This document shows positions 31,353 to 43,533 of a stretch of DNA of 64,000 nt, one piece after another. The notes beneath the pieces were generated by a model. That model saw only the letters and a program-made list of their open reading frames with translations, did no database searches and was not told the origin of the DNA. Source of the stretch: Prorocentrum cordatum (Eukaryota; Sar; Dinophyceae; Prorocentrales; Prorocentraceae); contig CAUYUJ010019278.1 in assembly GCA_963575745.1 (NCBI GenBank), positions 99,712 through 163,711 on the forward strand. The letters run 5' to 3'. The first letter of the stretch is position 1. Each line of letters opens with the position of its first letter. Position numbers and translations under genes: made by a program.

Positions 31353-31468
31353 CCCAACCCTGGGCCCAGCGGGCCCCAGGGGCTCCAGAAGGGCTCGAGA
31401 TGCTGGGGGCGCCGCGAGCCAGGAGCCCACCCCTGGCACCCCCGCCAGCCTCCCAACCTTCCCCATAC
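31353..31468. other. Short spacer
   Basis: Unique-looking GC-rich sequence, no feature seen. Confidence 0.3.
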
Positions 31469-31632
31469 TCCTCCCCCTCCTCCTCCTTCTCCTCCTCCTC
31501 CTGCTCCTCCTCCTCCTCCTCATCCTCCTCCTCCTGCTCCTCCTGCTCCTCCTCCTCCTGCTCCTCCTCCTCCTTCTCATCCTCCTCCTGCTCCTCCTCC
31601 TGCTTCTCCTCCTCCTCCTCCTCTTCTATCTC
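31469..31632 (+). repeat. (TCC)n microsatellite with TGC/TTC interruptions
   Basis: Triplet tract with TCCTGC and TCCTTC variants. Confidence 0.95.
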
Positions 31633-32096
31633 ATCCTCCCATCACTCCTCGCGGATGCCCCCAAAAAGGACCGCAACCTCTGCACCCGCCCGCACTCTCC
31701 CAGCGAGGACCCCCTGAAGCCCTCCTGCCGGGTGTTGCCAGACGCGGCGCGTCCCTGGCCCAGGGTGCCCCTGGAATGTCGGAGGCCCCCACGGCCTCCA
31801 GAGCACCCCCGCTGGGCCTGGAGGACCCCCTGGAGCTCCCGAGTGGAGCGGAATACTGGGCCAGAGACCATCGAGCAACCCCTCATCCTACTCCTCTCCT
31901 GGCTGGTGCGGCGGCCTGGCCTTGTCCTCCTTCCACTGGCCCTCGTACACGTCGCCTCTGCGCAGCAACGCGGGCGCCAGCCGGCGCTTCCCTTGTGTGC
32001 TGGCGGCGCTTGCTCGGCAAATCGTTGAGTCCATCGACAGCGGCTCTCGCTGCGTCATGCACTAGTACCAGGGTGGACCACTGGAGACCCGGAGGC
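31633..32096. other. Spacer between two TCC tracts, no gene seen
   Basis: GC-rich sequence open in several frames. CCTGGCCCAGGGTGCCC near 31757 recurs from 31047-31065, indicating a local duplication. Confidence 0.4.
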
Positions 32097-32392
32097 TCCT
32101 CCTCCCCCTCCTCCTCCTCCTTCTCCCCCTCATACTCCTCCTGATCCTCCTCCTCCTCCTCCTCCTCCTCCTCCTGCTGCTCCTCCTCTCCTCCTCCCTC
32201 CTCTCCCACTCCTCCTCCTCCTCCTCCTCCTCTCTCCTCCTCCTCCTCCTCTCTCCTCCTCCTCCTCCTCCTCCTCTCCTCCTCCGCCTCCTCCTCCTCC
32301 TCCTCCCCCCTCCTCCCCATCCTCCTCCTCCTCGTCCTTCTGCTCCTCCTCCTCCTCCTTCTCCTCCTCCTCCTCCTCCTCCTCTTCTTCTG
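32097..32392 (+). repeat. (TCC)n microsatellite
   Basis: About 295 bp of TCC triplets with CTC slips. Confidence 0.95.
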
Positions 32393-32830
32393 AGCAGTAC
32401 TAGTATTATTATTAGTAGTACGATTAGCCTTCTTCGTCCTCGTAGTAGTAATAGTAGTATTATTAGTCTCTGATTAGTATTCGTACGAGTGTTGTTATTA
32501 TTCGTATGAGTACTATTCGCATTATCATTATTACTATTATTCGTGTTAGAATAATTCGTCTTCTTACTATTAATATCATTATTAATATTCGTAGTGTTAG
32601 TACTCTGCTTGTTTGTATTATGGTTACCCGTGTCATTATTATTATCAGTCGTATTCGTAGTAGTAGTAGTAGTATTAGTATGAGTATGTTTCTTATTCGT
32701 GTTAGTACTCGTATTCGTCTTAGTAGTATCATTCGTATTATTCGCACTCGAATTAGTGTTATTATTATGAGTTGTATTATTAATAATAATATTATTATTA
32801 TGATTATTATTATTACTATTATTCCTCCTC
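32393..32830 (+). repeat. Degenerate (ATT/AGT/CGT)n trinucleotide tract
   Basis: ATT, AGT, CGT and TAT triplets keep period 3 with a purine or T in the second position; units such as ATTCGTATTAGTAGT recur. It is AT-rich, unlike its surroundings, and joins a TCC tract on each side. Confidence 0.85.
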
Positions 32831-33544
32831 CTCCTCCTCCTCCTCCTCCTCCCCCTCCTCCTTCTACCCCCTCCTCCTTCTACCCCCCCCTCCTTCCCCT
32901 ACAGCCCTGTCCTGTCTCTGGGCCCGGCGCTGCGCCTCGAGAGACCGGCTGGGCCTGGCAGGCGGCACCCGACCCATGTCGATGAGCCTCCCCGACAATT
33001 GCCCTGCGAGGCGGGGATTTATCCACATCCACCGCCTGGGAACCGACGTCCTGGTGCCCCAGCGGGCGGCGGATGAATATTTCGGCCCCCGGGGACCCGA
33101 ATGTGTCCATATCCACCGCCTGCCGAGGCTCCGAAAACTGACCCTCGAGGCGGTGGTCATGTACTGTCCCGCCTCGGATTGCCCTGCCGATGTGTCTACA
33201 GTTCCCTGCACAGACCTTGCAGACGCGCTGCAGCAGATTTGTGCGTGGATTTCTGCATGTGCAAGACCTACGAGCGGCAAGCGCAAAAACAAGGCGCGAG
33301 CTTCACGTGGATTTGTTGTCGTGTTCACTCCTGGCCCAACAAAATCCGCACGAAGGTCACCTCGAAATCCGGAGCGACACTCTCCAGGACGACTCGGGCT
33401 CATCTCACGGCTTTCCGACAGAAATCCGCTCTGCCATGTTGGCGCCATGATACAGTCGGCCCGAATCAGAAGGACGCACGATAATTATGCTAACGGGGTT
33501 CCCCACATAAAGAGATTTACGGTTTCGTGGGACCCATTTTCTTG
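32831..33544. other. Intergenic, no gene recognised
   Basis: A plus-strand frame is open from 32976 to 33545 (189 codons) but has no domain, and its first third is a repeated ATCCACATCCACCGCCTGG-type motif. I treat it as non-coding. Confidence 0.4.
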
Positions 33545-34018
33545 ATGCCCTCCTCGCTTTGGCGGGGCCCCGCTGGAAGGGGGGAGGGCTACGAAACCTG
33601 GCGAAGAGTAATGCTTTCCGCGACCCTCCTCGTTCAAGCGCGGCCTCCTGGAGGAGTGGAGGGGGGACACGAAACCGTGTAAACAGCATGTTTTCCGATA
33701 CCCTCCAGGAAGAGGAGGAGGAGGAGGAGGAGGAGGAGGAGGAGGAGGAGGAAGAGGATAAAATGGATGATGGCGAAGAGCAGCAGCAGGAACCGCAGCA
33801 GGAGCAGCAGCGGGAGGTTGGTTTGAGTGGTCTCATTTTCCTCGTGAGGTCCGATTCGCGAGGTTGGTCTGAGTGGTCTCATTTCCCTCGTCCAGTCGAG
33901 GTTATACAAGAGGGTGGGCGACACGAGTTCGCTAGACGAAAGCACTTGCCGAGGCGGGGCCTCGGCCTGGAGGGGTGGGAGGGGCACCTCCCTGAAGGTG
34001 GGAGGGGCACGATGTAAA
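33545..34018. repeat. Diverged edge of the 77-bp array with (GGA)n insertion
   Basis: Two or more heavily diverged units lie at 33545-33712 (CCCTCCTCG, GGGGC, CACGAAACC..GTAAA). A (GGA)n block follows at 33713-33755, then a duplicated GAGGTTGGT(T/C)TGAGTGG motif, then a scrambled unit. Confidence 0.7.
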
Positions 34019-35487
34019 TAGTATGGTTTTCCGATACCCTCCTCGCTCAGGCGGGGCCTCCCTGCAGGGGTGGGAGGGGCACGAAACCATGTAAATAGTA
34101 TGGTTTTCGGATACCCTCCTCGCTCAGGCGGGGCCTCCCTGGAGAGGTGGGAGGGGCACGAAACCATGTAAATAGTATGGTTTTCCGATACCCTCCTCGC
34201 TCAGGCGGGGCCTCCCTGGAGGGGTGGGAGGGGCACGAAACCATGTAAATAGTATGGTTTTCGGATACCCTCCTCGCTCAGGCGGGGCCTCCCTGGAGGG
34301 GTGGGAGGGGCACGAAACCATGTAAATAGTATGGTTTTCCGATACCCTCCTCGCTCAGGCGGGCCCTCCCTGCAGGGGTGGGAGGGGCACGAAACCATGT
34401 AAATAGTATGGTTTTCCGATACCCTCCTCGCTCAGGCGGGGCCTCCCTGGAGGGGTGGGAGGGGCACGAAACCATGTAAATAGTATGGTATTCCGATACC
34501 CTCCTCGCTCAGGCGGGGCCTCCCTGGAGGGGTGGGAGGGGCACGAAACCATGTAAATAATATGGTTTTCCGATACCCTCCTCGCTCAGGCGGGGCCTCC
34601 CTGGAGGGGTGGGAGGGGCACGAAACCATGTAAATAGTATGGTTTCCGATACCCTCCTCGCTCAGGCGGGGCCTCCCTGGAGGGGTGGGAGGGGCACGAA
34701 ACCATGTAAATAGTATGGTATTCCGATACCCTCCTCGCTCAGGCGGGGCCTCCCTGGAGGGGTGGGAGGGGCACGAAACCATGTAAATAGTATGGTTTCC
34801 GATACCCTCCTCGCTCAGGCGGGGCCTCCCTGGAGGGGTGGGAGGGGCACGAAACCATGTAAATAGTATGGTATTCCGATACCCTCCTCGCTCAGGCGGG
34901 GCCTCCCTGGAGGGGTGGGAGGGGCACGAAACCATGTAAATAGTATGGTATTCCGATACCCTCCTCGCTCAGGCGGGGCCTCCCTGGAGGGGTGGGAGGG
35001 GCACGAAACCATGTAAATAGTATGGTATTCCGATACCCTCCTCGCTCAGGCGGGGCCTCCCTGGAGGGGTGGGAGGGGCACGAAACCATGTAAATAGTAT
35101 GGTATTCCGATACCCTCCTCGCTCAGGCGGGGCCTCCCTGGAGGGGTGGGAGGGGCACGAAACCATGTAAATAGTATGGTTTTCCGATACCCTCCTCGCT
35201 CAGGCGGGGCCTCCCTGGAGGTGTGGGAGGGGCACGAAACCATGTAAATAGTATGGTTTTCCGATACCCTCCTCGCTCAGGCTGGGCCTCCCTGGAGGGG
35301 TGGGAGGGGCACGAAACCATGTAAATAGTATGGTTTTCCGATACCCTCCTCGCTCAGGCGGGGCCTCCCTGGAGGGGTGGGAGGGGCACGAAACCATGTA
35401 AATAGTATGGTATTCCGATACCCTCCTCGCTCAGGCGGGGCCTCCCTGGAGGGGTGGGAGGGGCACGAAACCATGTAAGTAGTATGG
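34019..35487. repeat. 77-bp satellite array, about 19 units
   Basis: The unit contains CCGATACCCTCCTCGCTCAG, GCGGGGCCTCCCTGGAGGGG and CACGAAACCATGTAAATAGT. Most units are 77 bp and a few 76 bp (TTTCC instead of TTTTCC). Units alternate between TTTTCC, TTTTCGG and TATTCC variants, with runs of one variant (about 34860-35110), showing local homogenisation. CCTCCCTGGAGG gives each unit a short hairpin. The 77-bp period is not a multiple of three and yields staggered shadow ORFs of 65 codons. Confidence 0.95.
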
Positions 35488-35750
35488 TTTTCGGTATGGA
35501 GTGGTATGGAATGGTATGGTAGGTATGGTATGGTACGGTATGGTATGATATGGTATGGTATGGTACTGGAGGTATGGTATGGTATGGTACGGTGTGGCAT
35601 TGGTGTGATATGGTATGGTATGCTATGGTACGCCATGGTATGGTATGGTACGGTATGGTACGTATGGTGTGGTATGGTATGGTATGGTATGGTATGGTGT
35701 GGTAGGAACTATGGTATGGTATGGTGTGTGTGGTAGGAATAATATTGTGC
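35488..35750 (+). repeat. (GGTAT)n microsatellite
   Basis: Pentamer GGTAT with interruptions (GGTAC, GGTGT). It grows directly out of the GTATGG of the last 77-bp unit. Confidence 0.95.
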
Positions 35751-38700
35751 TGTATGGAAGATGGAGCGGGAGGTGGGTGGGAAGGAGAGGGTGTTCTGGG
35801 AAAACAAGAACCCCACTCGGGATGTGGGGAAAAATGCAAGGGCCTTGGAAGACCGTGTCGACACTTCGCGGGCGGGGCGCGGCCAGCAAAGGCGGCTAAG
35901 GATGGACAGAGGAGGCAAGGATGCTAGGGCACCCTTGGGAGAGTTGCCCATCCGAAGTATGCGGGTTGACTGAACATGGCCGATTCTGGAAACCCTGAAC
36001 CCAGAAATGTTGTCATCTCTTTTTTATGGAGGGACGGTACTTTGCCTGAATAATTGCAGCAAAAAGGTCATGGGGAATGAAGGTTGCCGTCGGGAAATTC
36101 GGAGCGAGCGGGCGTGCGACGGCAGACCGCACGCCCATCAGCCTTGAAAAGGCCAGTGCGCTGCAGTCGTTGCCAGTCCTCTGCTTTTCAAATTGACATC
36201 CCGCTGCAAGGCTGCTGCAGGCGGTAAAGTGGGGGCCATGCGGTGGCATGTCCATCATTTGATCCGAGGGACGCTCCCACTGACAAATGTCAGATCAGTT
36301 CGGCAAGGGCCAAATTCCAGTTTGGACGTGTACGTGGGACACGACAAGCGGCGGAGGAATCTGAAGAGAGGGAAGCGCCGTTTGGAGCGTCCGCGCCCGT
36401 GAGAGCCTGCTGCATACCCCCCAAACCTGAAAAAAGCGCGACGGCAGTGTCAGTATAGGTCGGTCGGGCGGTATCAATGCAAGTCAGTCGGTCGCAAGGT
36501 GGAGGACCTCTGGCTTGTCAACCGTGCACGAGCTCCGCAGGGAGGGGGGTGCTGGCATCAGAGTTTGCCGGCAACCGACCCCCAAAAAAGGCGCGGCCGT
36601 GTTAAGAACAGCCCAGGGAGCAGAAGCGCGGGAGAGGCCAGAATCCTCCTCCCTCAAAACTTACACCTCCACTCCAACCCTGAGACAACGAGATCTCGGC
36701 CCTGCGCCTCCGTCAGCGGAGCGTCTCGGGTCTGCGGGCCGCAGTGCGCTCGAGCACAGCGGTAGGCATGTCAGCACAGGACGAGTTGTCCGACTGCGGC
36801 CGAACTGCCGAGTCATTATGTGCCTGATGGCAGAATCCGCGAAGTGTGCAAGTATCAAGGGCAAGTCGCACCTAGTGACGACAACGCTCGTGCTACTCCC
36901 CGTCTCGTTCCTACTCCCTTTTCGCTGGGCACCTGCTGGCAGGGCGAACCCCTCATCATTCACAAGTCCGGATGCCTTTTGCACTTCCACATGTGTGGAT
37001 TGCTTCTCATTTGGGGCGTGAAGACAAAGTATCAGCCCTGCACCACGGCTTGGCAGACCGCCTGTACATCTCATCGCGCTCACTCGTAAGTCTTGGCTGG
37101 ACTGGCTCTCTTGCGCAGCTTGTCTCCTTGCTGTGCACGTCCATCGAAATGTGACCGACGTCTCAATTTGAAAACGGCCCGTGGTGGCGAGGCCAGCGCA
37201 ACTGGCGTGGTCTCAATGATGTCATATAATACTTCTGAGCGGAGGACTTGCCGATCAGCTTCTGGCGCAAAGTCAACACCGCTGACCCGACCGCGCCTTG
37301 CAACGTCTTGGACCAGCATGTGCACGAGCACTGTCAGGATCAGTGACTGCCTATGTCCGCATTCCAGGCAGACTGAACTCCTCCGCGGACGCCCCAGCCT
37401 CGCGCTGCAGGCCGCCCAATGTTTCGGGATGTGGTGCGCGAGCCCTCACGACGCCAACCGTACGAGATGCGCACGTTGAGGCCGAACGTCGATGGCACGT
37501 AACGCTGAAATTCAACTCTGCACGGTGGCGCCACGCGCGCCGGTATCCAGTCTTGGCGCCAAGATTCATCGACCGCTGGCACCGCCATTGGAGAGCAAAA
37601 CCTGCGGGGGATAGTGCTGGAGCAGAATGCGGGCGGGGTGACGAGGCAAGCCAATCTGCTAGCTGACTAACTAAAATTGCCCCAACATTGTTTGAGCCGA
37701 AACGGCAACGGCAAAACATGTAGTCATTTCTTGGGAGGTCGACATTTACGTCCGCCACCTTCCGCCGCCTTTCCGCCGGCGGAGGCGGCCTCGTTTCACG
37801 TCCGCCGCCCTTCCGCCGCCCTTCCGCCGCGGAAGAGATGACAACAGCTTGGATCCTCGAAGGCAACGCCGTTTCTGGAACGCCTCATGTATTCCGAGCC
37901 GCTTCAGGGCTAGCAGCCGTCAAATGGGAACAGCGCCGATGAGGACAGCAATCCCCACCTCCACCCCCAGCCAGGAGCCACTTTCCGACCTGGTGATCCA
38001 AGGGGTCTTGCCTGCGAGGTGGGGATGACTGTTGGAAGCTCTTGGGGGCCTAGAGACCCACTCCCACCCCCAGCATGGACCCCTGGACCCCCAAGCCGGG
38101 ATTGGGGGTCCTGGCTTGTGGTGAACGTGGGCCGCGCTGTCCTCAGTGGACGAATCGGCCTGCAGGTTGCGTTCGTGGAGCATCCAGCCCTGCCGCGACC
38201 CCATCCTGACAGCTTTCGCTCGCGAGTTGTGGGAAGAAGAAGAATCTCCATTCCTTACCAACGCAGGACGGGCGGGGCGTTTCGCGTGAGACTTCGTAAC
38301 AATGTACGGTCCTGCAGATCGAGATGTGCAACGGCTGCACGGACGCAAGGCGGCTCTGTTTACAAGTGTGGCGCGCGCATCAACGCAGCGCACACAGGTC
38401 TAACAATCCCAACAAGACACTGACACGGACAGAGTGCGGCACCCATTAAGCACGTTGCTCTCGCCGTTCGCCTTACCCCCGCGGACATTCGTCTTGAAGG
38501 GTTCGAACCATTACGCGGTGGAACCCACTTGGTTTCGAAAAAGGTGGCTATCGCTACATGGCCATGCGCGTCCGTCTTCAGCTTCAGCAGCGTGTCGCAA
38601 CAGCCAGACTGATGAGGGCGAGCCGTTCGTTTTCAAAGCCTGGATCTCGCCGAATAGTTCCTCCTGACTGATACGTGCACCGGTAGAGGGCGGTTCATTC

Positions 38701-38935
38701 CTCACGGTGTGGCTGTTGGCTGAGACTGATTGGCACTTGACGATTATGGGGAACGAAGAACGATCGAGGTCCAACATTCCAACATCCGCAGAAACGGGTC
38801 GCAGCCGCTAGGACATAAGAGACCAAATCTCTCGGCGGCTCTGGGAGGCCAGCGCCGCCCATCAAAGCGCACACGGGCGCGCGCGAGCCGCGCCGCCACC
38901 TCGGGTAGAGCAGGCCCGACACAACGCGCCGAGCC
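35751..38935. other. Intergenic, about 3.2 kb with no gene recognised
   Basis: Short frames on both strands show no domain. Composition here is closer to unique DNA than in the rest of the window. AACAAGAACCCCACTCGGG at 35806 belongs to the small repeat also at 22770 and 44937. TTCCGCCG-type repeats lie at 37760-37830. Fragmented exons cannot be excluded: a frame at 36972-37154 and a minus-strand frame at 37331-37080 have balanced composition. Confidence 0.4.
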
Positions 38936-40200
38936 TACCCTAGATAAGGTGGTGGCCGCGGCTTGCGTCCACCGAGGACTTCGCCCCTGAAACGAGCCTG
39001 GCTCGGAGACGCCTCCCCCGCACTGGGGTCGAGCAGCTCGCGCAAGATCGGGGCCTCGGTCCGACAGTGCGCCGCGCCACGGCGGCAGACAAGGGAACGG
39101 CCTGCAGGCTGCACGGCGCGCCCTTTGAACTCAAAGGGAGAGGGGGGGTCCACCGGGGACTCACCGGAACCCCCGAGGCCCAGCTCATAAAAGGCGGCTT
39201 GAACTGCATCACATCGGGCCCTAGGGAAGGGCCCCATCCGCGCCGCCAGGCCCGCGCAGCAGAGAGGTGGAAATGGAGCGCGGTCGGCCGGCAATTTGCG
39301 CCAGGTTGCTCGCGCTGCTGCCTGCCCGGAGGCGCGCGCGACGAGCACTGGCACCACGCGCACCGAACACCACCCGCCACCCCCTCCACAACTCCAAGTC
39401 ATGAGAAAGCAGAGCGAGCTGCGGCGCATAATAATCTCCTCCTACACCTGACGGGGTCGAAACCTCTGGGGCAGAGGCGGCTGCATGCTGAGCGACTCTC
39501 GACAAGAATTCCAACGTGCGATCGCAGGCTTCGAGCGACTCGCGAAGCTGAGTCACCCAGACCTCGGGGAGTTCGCGTTCGCCCGCCCCGAGTCTGACAA
39601 AGAAATCGGCCCGCGCGTTGCCAATGCAGCCCGCAACGCTTTGGCCCAACACTTCACCGCTGAGCACCTGGCCCTCAAAAGCCTGCTCAACGTCCCGACG
39701 GGCAGGGGTCCAGCGGAAAGCAGGCCTCTCAGGTCTGCCACGATAGAGCCCATACGCGCGCCTCCAAATCGAAGCGCGCTTGGCCGAGCCCGCGGCCAGA
39801 CCCTGGCCCCAGGGCGCCCCTTCCTCCGCAGCGGACAGATGGTCTTACGCCACCTCTGGGCCCCACGGCCCGACGCGCAAAGCATGGAGGATGTGGCCTG
39901 GCGCTCCGCCCGCGGGGCCGCCTGGACAGGCCCCGCGAGCAGTCGGCCCTCGCGGGCCGGCCCCCAGGAGACAAGGCAACCGTGGCCCAGCCACGCCCGG
40001 TGGCCGCAGGGGCCCCCGGCGCGCACAAGCGAAAACCCCAGGGCGCATTCACCGCGCCCCAAGCACGCCACCGTTCTCTCTGCCACGGGCGGGTTCTGAA
40101 TGGGGGGAGAGGGCAAGCCGTAAACGAGCTCATGAGAATCGAAATCCGGGGGATGCAATACGCATGCTCCTTAAGCCATGCGCGGAGCTCGAAACAATCA

Positions 40201-41280
40201 TCATGCGCCAACGGCCCAGCATCTGGGCCCTCGCGTTCGGCCCATAGCCCCTCGCATGTTGAAATTCAAATGACCAAGCCCGCCGCTCGGTCTTTCGCAG
40301 AAGTCGCACTTACTGCTATCAACAAAGCCACGCTGGAACCTGCGGGCCGCTGGCCACATGGCGCCAGCCCGCGACGCCCTCAGACGCGACCTTGCAACAC
40401 CCTGTAACTTCTGAAACCGGAGCCGCAAAGCTCTCATCCAGACGGCCTTGTGCCCGTAGGCCTCAGGTAGACTGGGCATCGCCCGGCCCCCCTGGGCACG
40501 CCGATGCCAGCTCTCAGAGGGAAGCCAAACACCGCGCAGAAAAATCCGAACCGGGATGATAATCTTGTGCTGATCAGACTCAATCTGGCGCGGGCCGATC
40601 AGCGCCCACCCTACGCGCTGCAGAGACAGGATGACAGCACCACTGGGCCCCCTTGACTCCAGACGAATGGGCTTGTCACGCAGGGCAAGTGGCGCCACCT
40701 CCCACGCGCACCTATGGCCCGAACCCCTGGCACGGCCTTCCCAGAACCAGCAGCAGCATTTGGGCGCCAAAGGAACGGTCGCATCGAAAATGAAGCCATG
40801 CGCTGGGTCTCGGCGCCCGTTCAAATAGGGGGTCACGCGACTGTTACCTCTGGCCCCCCATAAGCCACGCCGCCAGCGCCATCGCGGCGCGTGAAGCGGC
40901 GCCCGCGACACAAGAGACTGCAGCACCATGGCTGCCGCGCGGTATGAGCCCCGCCCTCCAGAGCCCCGCCGCCCTCTCACCCCCCGCAGCCCGACGCGCC
41001 GGACCCACGGCCACGGCAGAGAACAGGCCGTCCGAGAGATATCGCAACGACCGAGGGCGGGCGCGCATGCAATCGATCGCCGCGCGCCCAGGGAGCGCGG
41101 CAATCGCCTTTCGCAAACCGGGTGTGGCAGCTTTCGGAAGCGACGGCTCGGGCGCTCGAAATCCGCGGGCCGACCAGACCTTGGCCCACTAGGAGCGCGT
41201 CGAATCAGCCAACTCGCGCGGCCGCGCTCGCCCGGCGGCCTCGATGGTCTCCCGGAGCCCACGGACTCTAGGAAACCCAT
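40201..41280 (-). pseudogene. LINE-C RT C-terminal region with zinc-knuckle remnant
   Basis: A 359-codon frame contains segments such as TPYLNGRRDPAHGFIFDATV, KIIIPVRIFLRGVW and a Cys/His motif CDFCERPSGGLGHLNF, at the place where LINE-D has GCPLCGEPDSLFHRQWLC. Catalytic RT motifs are absent. Family membership is inferred from order and motif only. Confidence 0.45.
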
Positions 41281-41439
41281 GCGCTTGCCGAGCGCGGCCC
41301 AGAAAACTGTCAGCCCTGAGGCCGTTCACGAGGCCCCCCTCGGCGCGCGGAAACTGGCTTGGTGGTTTTCAGCTCGGCCCAGGACGCGCTGAATGTGGTC
41401 GTCGGTCGCTGGGTCGCCAAAGACCGCAATGCCTGCCCC

Positions 41440-41490
41440 CCCCCCCCCCCACCCACACACACACACACGCACACACACACACACACACAA
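41440..41490 (+). repeat. C-run, (AC)n and A-run
   Basis: C15, about 36 bp of AC dinucleotides, then A9, lying inside LINE-C. Confidence 0.9.
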
Positions 41491-41979
41491 AAAAAAAACG
41501 CGAGTCAAGGGGTCCAGCTGCAGCAGCGCGCCGCCGTGCTTCGCGACGTTCCTCATGAAAGCCTCGGCCTCAAGCAGCAGCTGCGCGCCACTCTATCCTG
41601 CCTGCGCTGCTGCTCGTCGTGCCCCTCGCCAAATTCAGGGGCGCGCGTCGCTGGCGCGCGGTCGATCCTGCGGATCTGCCGAGTAGGTCGCATCGGCCAC
41701 GGGCGGCCGCGCGCGCGCCGCTGCCTTGGCTCGCTGCCAGTCAGCCTCACGCGGCCCAACTCACTTCACGCAGCCCTTCCTCGCGAGCCCCACTACGTCG
41801 CGCACATCAAGCAGCCCTCGCTCGACGCCCGCGACCACTCGATCCCAGAATATTGCCAGCTCGCCCCCCGTGCTCGCGCCACCGACGCCCCTCGAAAAGC
41901 TAGACCAGTCCCTGGGGTAGCGCGCGCCGCCTGGTGGCGCCGCGACCGGCACCTTCTCCTGCCAGCGTGGATCCCGCGC

Positions 41980-42663
41980 CCACATGGCTGCCTCTGGCCC
42001 GCGCAATTACACAACAGTAGGGCGCTGGGGCGACGGGTTGGCCGACGGGCACACCTCTGGGAATGTAGCGCTGGTTGCCATGCTTTCGCTCATCACGAAA
42101 TAGTCGATGACTGATCCGGGGACGCTCTGCGCGCGCGTCGGGGTCGCGGGCGCGACCACCGCGCCGCTCATGGCGGCGGCCCAAGACGTCAGCAACCCTC
42201 GTTGGATGTTGGAGTCCGACTCCCGATTCCAATCAAAACTGACGGCCTGCAGACGCTGGATGCGGTAGCGGTCTCCATCAAATTCGCGACATTTCGCGGG
42301 CCGAGAAACTCATCCACCCACAAATATGCCGCAATGACAACGATACTACCCCTCACCTTCGCACGCACGTGGCCCGCCACCGCCCTGGTTTGGACCAGCA
42401 CCCCCGAAGACAGCACAACGCCGCCACGCCACCCTGCGACCCCCTGCCTCCCAGGGCCGCCGTAGCATCAGCAGCCGCCCGGGACACAGTGTCATCCTGC
42501 CGCCCGAAGCCTCGTCCGAAATTGCCCCAGCTTGTCCTCGGTGAGGTGGTGTTTCCGGCAGCATCACACGCTCGAATCTGCCCCTAGCGCTGGCTGCTCC
42601 GCCTCAAGCAGCTCGGCGAAGGGCCCATGAGAAGAAGCATTGACCATGACAACCTGCATCATC
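41980..42663 (-). pseudogene. LINE-C endonuclease (EEP) remnant
   Basis: Fragments in successive frames: VMVNASSHGPFAELLEAEQ (about 42650), then GSIVVIAAYLWVDEF (about 42340), then DWNRESDSN (42231) and VIDYFVMSE (about 42110). These match the start, middle, GDWN and IDYFVxS motifs of LINE endonucleases such as the one in LINE-D. At least two frameshifts separate them. Confidence 0.55.
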
Positions 42664-42687
42664 AGCGCAACAAACAGGAAACAAAAT

Positions 42688-43533
42688 TCACAGATCATCA
42701 CACCTCTGCGTCTTGGCGAAACTCGTGAGATTCTCACCAACACGCTTGACTGCCTCGCGCAAATCCACGTCGCCATCGGGCACCTGCATGTTGACGGACT
42801 GCAAGAAAGCCCTGGGCACCTCGGGGTCGCCATCGGGCTGGGGGATCCAGCCCCGCGCCCTTGGGGTCGCAGCGACAGGCGCCGCCGTGCCGCCCGCGTC
42901 GCAAGCCGCGGCCCCGTTCGCCGAGCCCTGGCGCCCGACTTGGGCAGCCGCCTGCCTCGCCGCCTCCGCCGCCTCGGCCGCGCGACGCTGCTGCCCGACA
43001 CGATGCGCAGCGTCGGCAACCCGCACCTCCTCCAGGCATCCGTGGAGCCGCTGCACCGACCCGCCGAAGGAGGCCAACAGCTCGCCGAGCCGCCCCGCCG
43101 TGGACCGGTTTGACACGACTGGCAGCACCTGCGCCAAAGAGGGCACCTCCCGATGGCTCGGCCTCGGCACGTGCGCGACCAGCTGGCGGCGCTCCTCCTC
43201 CAGCTCCAGGAGCTCGGCGCAGAGGCGGTCCAACTGCGCGCAGGCGTCTTTGACAACGAGTTCCGCCTTGCACACCTTCTCGCGGAGGTCGGCGACGCTC
43301 GCATCCTGCTTCTCCTTTCGCTTCTCCAACTCCTGACGCAAGAAGGATATCTCCTTGAACCTGGTGTCAAGGCTCTTGCCCACCACGAGCTTCCTGCACA
43401 GCTCGAACTGGCGGGCGCGCAACTTGTCCCGCGCCTCGACCAGCTCGGCACACTTGGACGACTCGAGCGTGGCCAAGGTCTCGGCGACCTCTGCCAGCTC
43501 CCTCTTGATGTCACCGCTGGGCCAAGACATCGA
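42688..43533 (-). pseudogene. LINE-C ORF1-like coiled-coil protein
   Basis: The frame has heptad-rich sequence (KRELAEVAETLATLESSKC, LVEARDKLRARQFEL, FLRQELEKRKEKQDA, LCAELLELEEERRQL) over about 130 residues, then an alanine-rich stretch and a C-terminal segment (QSVNMQVPDGDVDLREAVKR). Upstream of 43533 the same frame continues to 44217 but looks non-coding, so the original start is lost. Coiled coils are typical of LINE ORF1 proteins that multimerise on RNA; LINE-D ORF1 has the same character. Confidence 0.55.

Noticed and set aside
32976-33545. 189-codon plus-strand ORF
   Set aside because: The start lies in repeated ATCCACATCCACCGCC-type sequence and no domain or codon pattern supports it.
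34047-35397. Series of identical 65-codon minus-strand ORFs
   Set aside because: They are staggered products of the 77-bp satellite; the period is not a multiple of three and no start or codon bias is conserved as coding.
42564-43514. 316-codon arginine/serine-rich minus-strand ORF
   Set aside because: It is mostly the off-frame shadow of the LINE-C coiled-coil ORF; only its last 30 codons, the start of the endonuclease, are kept in the annotation.
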